The position numbers and the translations under genes were made by a program. Under the pieces are notes generated by a model. The model made no database searches. It was not told where the DNA came from and saw only the letters and a program-made list of their open reading frames with translations. Positions 1-6,309 of a stretch of DNA of 14,584 nucleotides are shown piece after piece. Each line of letters begins with the position of its first letter. Position 1 is the stretch's first letter. The DNA is from DASXUG01 sp964620425 (GTDB lineage Bacteria > Pseudomonadota > Gammaproteobacteria > Burkholderiales > Methylophilaceae), in NCBI GenBank assembly GCA_964620425.1, contig CAZUGV010000019.1, positions 1-14,584 of the forward strand, in the 5' to 3' direction.

Positions 1-4
1 AGTG

Positions 5-31
5 AAAAAGCCCTCCAGTGAGGGCTTTTTT
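5..31 (+). terminator. Rho-independent terminator of an upstream gene
   Basis: The stem GCCCTC/GAGGGC (10-15 with 20-25) closes on the loop CAGT. It is flanked by A5 on the left and T6 on the right, so it could act in both directions. The gene it serves on the plus strand lies before the window. It is about 300 bp beyond the glgC stop, so it might also serve as a late terminator for glgC on the minus strand. Confidence 0.9.
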
Positions 32-333
32 ATGCGCTTTAGTTTATGACCATACAAAAATTATTTTCCTTACACAAAAACCATCTCACTGGTCAGTGGG
101 TAATTCACTAGTAGTAAATCGCTATTGACGTACTGGCATTAAAGCCAAATATCACAACGTAATACAAATGCTAGCTGAATTTTCAGCTTGCCTTGATTTT
201 TACCCATTACCTAAACAGCGATAAACATTTTTAAAGTTCCCTGTGTCATCGCCTGTCCCACAATCATTTTATTTACAACTGATCAATTGTTTTAATAAGT
301 CGATACAACTTAAAAAAACTAACCAACAACACC
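32..333. other. Intergenic region without a gene
   Basis: AT-rich spacer between the terminator and the 3' end of glgC. I see no coding region with a ribosome binding site and protein-like composition. It contains only small palindromes: AGCTGAA/TTCAGCT at 173-179 and 182-188, and a one-mismatch palindrome at 275-290. Neither has a U-tract that would make it a convincing glgC terminator. Confidence 0.6.
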
Positions 334-1653
334 CTATCTTATTTTTACTACCGTCTGGCCTAACATTTCCGCTGTGATTAGTGTAATTCCTTGCGGTGTT
401 ACATGAAATCTTTGTTGGTCTATTGCTGGGTTTATACCTGCAGTGAAGTTATCAGGGATTTTGCAATGCATATCGACAATAACACTATTTAATTTAACGT
501 TTTCACCTATTTCAACATGCGGCAAAATAACTGAATCTTGAATATGACTATGCTTTCCAACGCGAACTTTAAGTGAAAGTAAAGAGCGTTCAATCGTTGC
601 GCCACTAATGATGCACCCCCCAGAAATCATAGAGTCCATTGCATGTCCTCGCAGATTTTCGTTGTTAAAAATGAATTTTGCTGGTGGGAGTTGCGGTTGA
701 TGCGTACGAATAGGCCAATCATCGTCATAGAGATTAAGATCTGAAGTAACACGCACTAAGTCCATGTTTGCCTCCCAATAGGCATCAACTGTACCAACAT
801 CTCGCCAATAGGGCGTGTCTCCCACCATGTTGACGCAGCTTTCTATAAAGCGGTGTGCAAATAGGCGATTTTTTTTCATTAGTTTTGGAATAATATCTTT
901 GCCAAAATCATGGCTGGAGTTAGGGTCGAGATTATCTTGCTTCAGTAAATCATAAAGAAAAGCTGCATTAAAAACATAAATACCCATACTCACAAGTGCA
1001 TATTCAGGGTTACTGGGGATGGGGATAGGGTTTTTTGGTTTTTCATTAAAATCTGTTATTTGCCAGTGCTCGTTAACACTCATAACACCAAATTCACTGG
1101 CATTAGCCTTTGGCACCTCAACGCAGGCAACCGTTGCATCAGCGCCTTTCATCACATGGTCAGCAAGCATTTGGCTATAATCCATTTTATATATATGGTC
1201 GCCACCTAAAATTAATACATATTCAGGCTCGCTTTGCTCAATATGCTTCAAATTTTGGTAAACCGCGTTTGCAGTGCCAGAATAAACGCCACTACTTTCA
1301 TATTGCTGCGCGGGTAGCACGTCAACAAATTCATCAAACTGGTCGCCAAGAAAATTCCAACTGCGCTGAATATGGTGGATCAGGCTATGCGCCATGTATT
1401 GTGTGGCAACGCCAATGCGACGAACACCTGAATTTAAACAATTGCTTAGAGTAAAATCTATAATGCGTAGTTTACCGCCAAAAGGAACTGCTGGTTTTGC
1501 ACGCCAATCTGTAAGTTGCTTTAGTCGGCTACCACGACCGCCAGCAAGTATGATTGCATAGGATTTTCTTGCCAGGGCCCCCGCGTTGTATTGTATTCGG
1601 TTGATTTGTAATGGATCTGAATCAGCATCGTGCAATCTATTTATATGATTCAT
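334..1653 (-). CDS. glgC: Glucose-1-phosphate adenylyltransferase (ADP-glucose pyrophosphorylase)
   Basis: GlgC makes ADP-glucose and pyrophosphate from ATP and glucose 1-phosphate, the committed step of bacterial glycogen synthesis, in the cytoplasm. The 439-residue protein is close to the family length. The nucleotide-binding loop AGGRGSRLK is near residues 37-45 and is followed by the RAKPAV and GGKLRIIDF motifs. Asp152 lies in GGDHIYK, the glucose-1-phosphate lysine Lys205 in FNEKP, and Asp285 in YWRDVGT. The C-terminal third has the left-handed beta-helix pattern (SGGCIISG, VRVG). I chose ATG 1651-1653 because AAAGGA stands 8 nt before it; a longer frame opens at GTG 1698 but has no such site. 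The residue aligned with E. coli Lys39, part of the activator site, is Trp50, so allosteric control probably differs from the enteric enzyme. No other glg gene is visible nearby. Confidence 0.95.
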   Translation of the reverse strand: MNHINRLHDADSDPLQINRIQYNAGALARKSYAIILAGGRGSRLKQLTDWRAKPAVPFGGKLRIIDFTLSNCLNSGVRRIGVATQYMAHSLIHHIQRSWNFLGDQFDEFVDVLPAQQYESSGVYSGTANAVYQNLKHIEQSEPEYVLILGGDHIYKMDYSQMLADHVMKGADATVACVEVPKANASEFGVMSVNEHWQITDFNEKPKNPIPIPSNPEYALVSMGIYVFNAAFLYDLLKQDNLDPNSSHDFGKDIIPKLMKKNRLFAHRFIESCVNMVGDTPYWRDVGTVDAYWEANMDLVRVTSDLNLYDDDWPIRTHQPQLPPAKFIFNNENLRGHAMDSMISGGCIISGATIERSLLSLKVRVGKHSHIQDSVILPHVEIGENVKLNSVIVDMHCKIPDNFTAGINPAIDQQRFHVTPQGITLITAEMLGQTVVKIR

Positions 1654-1807
1654 TCGTTTATCCTTTATAAAAATAAAAATTAGTTTAACGCTAATCACTT
1701 AGTCAATATAAATCTAATTTAATTTCTCTAAAGTTCATTAAGTTAGATTCACTTTTGCTTTTTTTAAACAATCAGACTTTATAACCTCTGAATTTTGGCA
1801 TATGTGA

Positions 1808-1831
1808 TTGACATTAATTGTCACATTGACA
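1808..1831. promoter_or_regulatory. TTGACA/TGTCA motif cluster
   Basis: The imperfect palindrome TGACA-TTAAT-TGTCA occupies 1809-1823, and a further TTGACA follows at 1826-1831. With the symmetric box at 1858-1871 this makes several half-sites of one sequence type within about 65 bp, as expected for an operator region. The TTGACA at 1826 has no good -10 partner, so I do not call it a promoter. No regulator can be named from the sequence. Confidence 0.3.
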
Positions 1832-1857
1832 GTTGTTTGCGCCCATATTGTCTCTAT

Positions 1858-1871
1858 TTGACTTATGTCAA
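1858..1871. promoter_or_regulatory. FNR/ANR/FixK-type box
   Basis: TTGAC-TTAT-GTCAA is a perfect 5+5 inverted repeat with a 4-nt spacer. This is the geometry of CRP/FNR-family oxygen- or redox-responsive sites (TTGAT-N4-ATCAA in FNR, TTGAT-N4-GTCAA in ANR/FixK). A weak -10 (TATCGT, 1893-1898) would put a plus-strand start near 1905, about 41 bp from the box centre, which is the class II activator position. That would give the transducer an oxygen-responsive promoter with a leader of about 250 nt. The family assignment is inferred. Confidence 0.35.
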
Positions 1872-1927
1872 TTCAGATATGCGGGATAGCGCTATCGTCA
1901 ATCGTATTGGGTTCATTAGGCACGACA

Positions 1928-1988
1928 TTTTTCTCCGTAACACCTGAGCCGAATCGGCACAGGTGTTCAGTTGCAATTCAGAGAAAAA
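1928..1988. repeat. Two-tier hairpin in the transducer upstream region
   Basis: The inner stem pairs AACACCTG (1939-1946) with CAGGTGTT (1960-1967). After an A/A mismatch it continues as GCCG/CGGC around an AAT loop. An outer stem pairs TTTTTCTC (1928-1935) with GAGAAAAA (1981-1988). There is no U-tract after either end, so it is not an ordinary terminator. It could be a structured leader if transcription starts near 1905, or a DNA-level operator. Confidence 0.55.
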
Positions 1989-2080
1989 CCGCATTTTCAC
2001 CGCCTCTGTAAATTCTATTAATTTTTACAAGATATTGATTAATTGATATTTATTGAATAAAAAACATGAGTATGGTTAGG

Positions 2081-2096
2081 CGGCATGCAAATTGCC
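2081..2096 (+). promoter_or_regulatory. Candidate sigma-54 (-24/-12) promoter
   Basis: CGGCATGCAAATTGCC fits TGGCACG-R-N3-TTGCW. The invariant GG and GC are 10 bp apart, and TTGC is intact. The four deviations are at non-invariant positions. Transcription would begin near 2107, about 48 nt before the transducer ATG at 2155. RpoN control of chemotaxis genes is known in other proteobacteria; here it is inferred from the motif only. Confidence 0.4.
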
Positions 2097-2154
2097 AAAC
2101 TAACAAAAGACTTAAAGATGTGCGATCAACAAACTATTTAACGAGGTGAAAAAA

Positions 2155-5100
2155 ATGAAGATAGAGTTTAATTCGATACAAAGTAAAATTGCGACGGTTG
2201 CTGGGGTGACGCTCTTAATTAGTGGAGCCTTATTGGTCAGCTTTTCGTTTTTTTCCGCAAAAAATAATCAGGCAGTGGTTTCTGAGAAAGTTTCTGCGCT
2301 GGTAAATCTAAGCACGCGAGAAAGTCTTAAAAATCTTGCAGGGTCTGAAGCGGGCAAAATTCAGGCTAAGTTTGATGTGGCTTTGGATGCTGCGCGTACC
2401 ATGGCGCATACCTTTGCACTGACTAAAGATGCCTCAAGTGGTCTGCAACTTGGGCGAGATCAGATTAACGCTGTTCTGCTCAATGTGTTAAAAAATAATC
2501 CCGACTTGAATGGCACATACTCCTGCTGGGAACCCAATGCATTAGATGGTAAGGACGATGATTTTCGCACTGGAAAATCTGGCAACAATGCGATTACAGG
2601 GCGATTTACTCCGTATTGGAATCGAGATCCTTCTGGCAAAATCGCCGTTCAACCATTAGTGGAATATGACACGCTGGCGACCCACCCAAATGGTGTGATG
2701 AAAGGTGGTTGGTATATTGGCCCACATGACACCAATACAGAAAGTGTGCTTGATCCATTTCCTTACATTGTTCAAGGCAACTCTGTGTGGCTGACCACCT
2801 TGTCTGTTCCCATCTACCGTAATGGCAAGTTTTATGGTGTAGCAGGGACGGATTACAACCTAGATTTTGTCCAGAATATGGCTGAAGAAGCTAATAAAGG
2901 TTTATTTGGTGGCAAAGGCGAGGTGGTCATTGTCAGCAATATGGGGTTGGTCGTCGCTGATAGTAAAAAGCCAGATCTCATTGGTCAATCATTTAACTCG
3001 ATTGTTGGTAGCGATGCAAGTAAGCGTGTGGCAGATATTCAGGCGGGTCATGCTGGGGTGACCGTGAATGACAAATCGGAAGAGATGGTTGCCCTTGCAC
3101 CCATTGCTCTGGGGCGTACTGGTAAGCCTTGGGCTGTGATGATTAAAGTACCCACTGCTGTTGTGCTAGCGGAGGCACATGCATTGGATCAAGACCTATC
3201 AAAACGAACATCGGTAAACTCTATCTGGCAATTGTTAGTTGGGTTTGTAGTGGCTGCTTGTGGCATTCTGTTTATGTGGTTTGCAGCAGGCGGTATTGCT
3301 AAACCCATCCGTCAAGCTGCAAAAGTTGCCAGCAATTTATCAAAGGGTGACTTGAGTAGTGTGATTGAAGCGAACGCTAAGGATGAGACTGGTCAGCTAA
3401 TGACAGCCATGCAAGGCATGACTAACTCGATTAAGCTTTTAGTCAGTGATGCAGCTGCGCTTTCTCAAGCGACGGTTGATGGTCAATTAGCGACTCGTGC
3501 TGATGTAAGCAAACACCAAGGCGATTTCCGTAAAGTGATTGAAGGCGTTAACGATACGCTAGATGCGGTAGTCAATCCGCTGAATATCGCTGCCAGCGTG
3601 ATGGATCGAATTTCAAAAGGGGATATTCCACCCAAAATCACGGATAGCTATAACGGCGATTTCGATGATATTAAGAACAATTTGAACACTTGTATTACTG
3701 CAATTAGCAATATGGTGGCTGAAGCAAAAGTTTTGGAGAAAGCTGCTGTTGAAGGTCGATTGAATGTACGTGCTGATGCCAGCCAATACCAAGGCGATTT
3801 CCGTAGGGTGATTGAAGGGGTGAATAATTGCCTAGATGCTGTGATTAATCCTTTGAATGTTGCTGCGGGTTATATCGATAAATTATCTAAAGGCACGATT
3901 CCTGCAAAAATTACCGATACTTATAACGGTGATTTCAATACGATTAAAAACAATTTGAACGCCTGTATTGATGCCGTGAATGCACTTATCGAAGATGCCA
4001 ATATGCTTGCAATGGCTGCCACGAAAGGCGTTCTTAACTCTCGTGGAGATGTCACTAAACATCAAGGCGATTATCGTAAAATCATAGAGGGTGTGAACAG
4101 CACGCTAGACTCTCTCATAGGCCCTTTAAGCGTAGCTGCGGACTATGTAAATAATATTGCCAAGGGCAATATCCCAGTCAAGATTACGGACACTTATTAT
4201 GGGGAGTTTAATGTTACTAAGAACAACCTGAATACCTGTATTGATGCAATCAATCAGTTAGTCAGTGATACTTCAATGTTGACTGTGGCAGCGGCAGAAG
4301 GCCAGGTGACAGTGAGGGCCGATGTTGAAAAACATTACGGTGATTTCCGTAAAATTATTGAAGGGGTCAACGCCACGTTAGAAACCATTGTTAAACCGAT
4401 TATTGTGGTTAAGGAATCAGCAGAGGCGATTAGTACGGCCACTAAAGAAATAGCTAACGGTAATGTTGACTTATCGCAACGTACAGAGGAGCAGGCATCT
4501 TCATTAGAAGAAACTGCGGCAAGTATGGAGGAGCTTGCTTCTTCAGTGAAACAAAATGCTGAAAGTGCCAATCATGCTAGTCAATTGGCCATGTCAGCCT
4601 CTACCATTGCCGTTAAAGGTGGCGAAGTGGTCGGGCAGGTGGTCACTACAATGACATCAATCAATGAAAGTGCGCACAAAATCGAAGCAATTATTGCTGT
4701 GATTGATGGCATCGCTTTCCAAACCAATATTTTGGCCTTGAATGCGGCGGTTGAGGCGGCGCGTGCAGGGGAGCAAGGGCGAGGGTTTGCAGTAGTTGCT
4801 GGCGAGGTCAGAAATTTAGCGCAACGTTCTGCTTCAGCAGCGAAAGAAATTAAAGAGTTGATTCAAGACTCTGTTAATAAAACAACCGCAGGTACTGAGT
4901 TGGTTAAGGATGCGGGCGAAACCATGGCTGAACTTGTAAGTTCGGTTCAGAAAGTAAGTGAAATTATTTCAGAGATTGCCGCCGCCTCTGTAGAACAAAG
5001 TTTGGGGATAGATCAAGTAAACTCTGCCATGACCCAGATGGATGAAGTGACGCAACAGAATGCTGCGTTGGTTGAAGAAGCCGCCGCCGCCGCGGAGTCA

Positions 5101-5268
5101 CTGATGGAGCAGGTGGAAGAACTGAATGCCGCAGCCAGTGTGTTTCAACTTGATCTGGATGCTAAGACGAGAAAACCAAAGCTCGCCTCAGTAAGCAATT
5201 TAAAATTGTTGAAAGACTCATCAAGCACCCCTAGTAAGCAACTAAGTGCAGATTGGGCATCTTTTTAA
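2155..5268 (+). CDS. Methyl-accepting chemotaxis protein: dCache sensor, poly-HAMP array, signalling hairpin
   Basis: A 1037-residue inner-membrane receptor controlling CheA/CheW. TM1 is near 12-35. A periplasmic dCache-type domain (about 37-345) contains YWNRD and FYGVAGTDYNLDF. TM2 is near 358-380, followed by a canonical HAMP (about 381-433). Then come 91-residue repeats with the signature QGDFRKVIEGVN starting at 455, 546, 637 and 728, alternating with KG-IP-KITD-YNGDF-KNNLN. The signalling domain (about 750-995) has a methylation helix around EEQASSLEETAASMEELA and a Tsr-like tip with QTNILALNAAVEAARAGEQG, typical of the 36-heptad class. The protein ends in DWASF, matching the CheR/CheB-binding pentapeptide pattern (NWETF in Tsr). 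I chose ATG 2155 because GAGG (2143-2146) stands 8 nt before it; GTG 2146 overlaps that site. The ligand is unknown. No che genes are adjacent. Confidence 0.93.
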   Translation: MKIEFNSIQSKIATVAGVTLLISGALLVSFSFFSAKNNQAVVSEKVSALVNLSTRESLKNLAGSEAGKIQAKFDVALDAARTMAHTFALTKDASSGLQLGRDQINAVLLNVLKNNPDLNGTYSCWEPNALDGKDDDFRTGKSGNNAITGRFTPYWNRDPSGKIAVQPLVEYDTLATHPNGVMKGGWYIGPHDTNTESVLDPFPYIVQGNSVWLTTLSVPIYRNGKFYGVAGTDYNLDFVQNMAEEANKGLFGGKGEVVIVSNMGLVVADSKKPDLIGQSFNSIVGSDASKRVADIQAGHAGVTVNDKSEEMVALAPIALGRTGKPWAVMIKVPTAVVLAEAHALDQDLSKRTSVNSIWQLLVGFVVAACGILFMWFAAGGIAKPIRQAAKVASNLSKGDLSSVIEANAKDETGQLMTAMQGMTNSIKLLVSDAAALSQATVDGQLATRADVSKHQGDFRKVIEGVNDTLDAVVNPLNIAASVMDRISKGDIPPKITDSYNGDFDDIKNNLNTCITAISNMVAEAKVLEKAAVEGRLNVRADASQYQGDFRRVIEGVNNCLDAVINPLNVAAGYIDKLSKGTIPAKITDTYNGDFNTIKNNLNACIDAVNALIEDANMLAMAATKGVLNSRGDVTKHQGDYRKIIEGVNSTLDSLIGPLSVAADYVNNIAKGNIPVKITDTYYGEFNVTKNNLNTCIDAINQLVSDTSMLTVAAAEGQVTVRADVEKHYGDFRKIIEGVNATLETIVKPIIVVKESAEAISTATKEIANGNVDLSQRTEEQASSLEETAASMEELASSVKQNAESANHASQLAMSASTIAVKGGEVVGQVVTTMTSINESAHKIEAIIAVIDGIAFQTNILALNAAVEAARAGEQGRGFAVVAGEVRNLAQRSASAAKEIKELIQDSVNKTTAGTELVKDAGETMAELVSSVQKVSEIISEIAAASVEQSLGIDQVNSAMTQMDEVTQQNAALVEEAAAAAESLMEQVEELNAAASVFQLDLDAKTRKPKLASVSNLKLLKDSSSTPSKQLSADWASF
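3445..4383 (+). repeat. Tandem 273-bp coding repeats (poly-HAMP)
   Basis: Three full copies and a partial fourth copy of a 91-codon unit lie in the transducer gene. The period is exact at protein level: the GDFRK motif recurs every 91 residues, and a cysteine in NNLN[TA]C recurs at residues 513, 604 and 695. Each unit resembles two HAMP-like helical pairs. The copies differ at many third-codon positions, so this is not a recent duplication. The repeat boundary is arbitrary to within a few codons. Confidence 0.85.
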
Positions 5269-5283
5269 TTTGATTGATAACAG

Positions 5284-5327
5284 CGTAAAAGCACACCCTC
5301 TCAATTATGAATAGGGATGCTTTTACG
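5284..5327 (+). terminator. Hairpin downstream of the transducer
   Basis: CGTAAAAGCA (5284-5293) pairs perfectly with TGCTTTTACG (5318-5327), and inside it CCCT (5296-5299) pairs with AGGG (5313-5316). It lies 16 nt after the transducer stop. The T-run is inside the stem rather than after it, so it may be a weak terminator or an mRNA 3'-end stabiliser. Confidence 0.55.
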
Positions 5328-5567
5328 ATGTTAAACCACTTGCTCAGTGTTCGAATTAAAATTATTAAATGGGCTTAGGTCTAAATCCGCTCAAATTTCC
5401 ATCATTAAAAAATCAGTCGTCACTGCTGGCTGAGTCAGTTGTTATTTGCCTGCCTCATTGGTGGTCTTTTTTTGGCTAACTTTCTAGCTGTCCTTGCCTC
5501 GTTGAGTGCATTACATGTTTGATTTTTAATGACATTAATTCATTTTTGCTAGTGATTCGCTCAATGA

Positions 5568-5593
5568 TTAATTATATTTATCAATATAATTAA
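5568..5593. promoter_or_regulatory. Perfect palindrome upstream of ahpC (putative peroxide-responsive operator)
   Basis: TTAATTATATT (5568-5578) is mirrored exactly by AATATAATTAA (5583-5593) around TATC. It ends 10 bp before the ahpC -35 hexamer, the usual place for an activator such as the LysR-type regulator OxyR, which controls ahpC in many proteobacteria. It does not show the E. coli OxyR ATAG-N7-CTAT spacing, so the regulator is not established. Confidence 0.5.
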
Positions 5594-5603
5594 AACAATC
5601 AAA

Positions 5604-5632
5604 TTTACTAATGTTTTGGGTGTCAATACAAT
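5604..5632 (+). promoter_or_regulatory. ahpC sigma-70 promoter
   Basis: -35 TTTACT (5604-5609) and -10 TACAAT (5627-5632) are separated by 17 bp. The predicted start is near 5639, giving a short leader of about 27 nt that includes AGGAG (5653-5657). The weak -35 next to a palindrome suits an activated promoter. Confidence 0.6.
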
Positions 5633-5665
5633 GCAATCTCTTTCAACCAATTAGGAGATTTAAAA

Positions 5666-6232
5666 ATGACTTCACTTATCAATACAGAAATTAAACCATT
5701 TAAAGCAACGGCATTCCACAATGGCAAATTCGTCCCTGTGACTGAAGCAGATTTAAAAGGTAAATGGTCAGTGGTTTTCTTTTACCCAGCGGATTTCACG
5801 TTTGTTTGCCCCACTGAATTGGGCGATGTAGCAGATCATTACGCACAACTTCAAAAAATGGGTGTAGAGGTTTATTCAGTTTCTACTGATACTCACTTCA
5901 CGCATAAAGCATGGCACGATACTTCAGACACCATTAAGAAAATTCAATTTCCAATGGTGGGTGACCCAACGGGTGTGATTTCACGTAACTTTAACGTGAT
6001 GATTGAAGAGGAAGGCTTGGCATTACGAGGCACTTTTGTGATTGATCCAGAAGGCAAAATCAAAGCTTCTGAAGTGAATGACTTGGGTATCGGTCGATCT
6101 GCTAAAGATTTAATCCGCAAAATTCAGGCTGCCCAATATGTTGCAACGCATGATGGTGAAGTTTGCCCTGCAGCGTGGCAACCAGGTGAAGACACTTTAG
6201 CGCCGTCATTGGATTTGGTTGGCAAAATCTAG
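5666..6232 (+). CDS. ahpC: Alkyl hydroperoxide reductase subunit C (AhpC-type 2-Cys peroxiredoxin)
   Basis: AhpC reduces hydrogen peroxide, organic hydroperoxides and peroxynitrite in the cytoplasm through a cysteine-based cycle and is re-reduced by AhpF. The 188-residue protein has the usual length. The peroxidatic Cys48 is in DFTFVCPTE and the resolving Cys167 in GEVCPAAW. The conserved catalytic arginine is probably Arg121 (LRGTFVID). The C-terminal helix after the resolving cysteine is intact, as in peroxide-sensitive 2-Cys peroxiredoxins. The ATG is supported by AGGAG 8 nt upstream. ahpF follows 77 bp downstream, past a hairpin that may make ahpC transcripts more abundant than ahpF. Confidence 0.97.
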   Translation: MTSLINTEIKPFKATAFHNGKFVPVTEADLKGKWSVVFFYPADFTFVCPTELGDVADHYAQLQKMGVEVYSVSTDTHFTHKAWHDTSDTIKKIQFPMVGDPTGVISRNFNVMIEEEGLALRGTFVIDPEGKIKASEVNDLGIGRSAKDLIRKIQAAQYVATHDGEVCPAAWQPGEDTLAPSLDLVGKI

Positions 6233-6241
6233 TTAAAAATT

Positions 6242-6278
6242 GCCCGAGCTTAAGTATTTAAAAGCTGACAGCTCGGGC
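6242..6278 (+). terminator. Hairpin between ahpC and ahpF
   Basis: GCCCGAGCT (6242-6250) pairs with AGCTCGGGC (6270-6278) over a 19-nt loop. An alternative stem AGCTT/AAGCT (6247-6251 with 6262-6266) would compete with it. No U-tract follows, so full termination is unlikely. Partial termination or protection of the ahpC 3' end fits a peroxidase needed in excess over its reductase. Confidence 0.5.
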
Positions 6279-6309
6279 TACCGAATATAGAAAGAAAAGC
6301 GAGTACATC

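Larger units (their letters stand above)
1654..2154. other. Divergent intergenic region between glgC and the transducer
   Basis: A 501-bp non-coding stretch separating two divergent genes. It carries several TTGAC/GTCAA motifs (1808-1871), a perfect 12-bp palindrome GATAGCGCTATC (1885-1896), a large two-tier hairpin (1928-1988) and a sigma-54-like promoter (2081-2096). I found no credible reading frame in it. A glgC promoter must lie in its left part, but I could not pick one confidently. Confidence 0.7.
5269..5665. other. Intergenic region between the transducer and ahpC
   Basis: A 397-bp non-coding stretch. It holds a terminator-like hairpin near the transducer stop, a central stretch where I see no gene, and the ahpC control region (palindrome 5568-5593, promoter 5604-5632). 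TGACATTAATT at 5530-5540 also occurs at 1810-1820, which may be chance in AT-rich DNA. Confidence 0.65.

Noticed and set aside
173..188. Hairpin AGCTGAA/TTCAGCT as a glgC terminator
   Set aside because: It is about 150 bp past the stop, has a 2-nt loop and no U-tract on the minus strand.
1651..1698. Longer glgC starting at GTG 1698
   Set aside because: The extra 15 residues (ISVKLIFIFIKDKR) are read from the leader and overlap the strong AAAGGA site serving ATG 1653.
1928..1988. A cyclic-di-GMP riboswitch in the transducer leader
   Set aside because: The conserved GEMM joining sequences and tetraloop receptor are absent; only nested simple stems are present.
2045..2080. A sigma-28 flagellar/chemotaxis promoter (TAAA-N15-GCCGATAA)
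   Set aside because: TAAA is present but nothing close to GCCGATAA follows at the right distance.
2146..2154. GTG 2146 as the transducer start
   Set aside because: The GTG overlaps GAGG (2143-2146), which is correctly spaced for ATG 2155.
3445..4383. A CRISPR array or satellite repeat
   Set aside because: The 273-bp units are in one open reading frame, diverge at codon third positions and encode HAMP-like helices.
5530..5540. TGACATTAATT shared with 1810-1820 as a common regulatory motif
   Set aside because: Eleven AT-rich bases can match by chance over 14 kb, and the flanks do not align.
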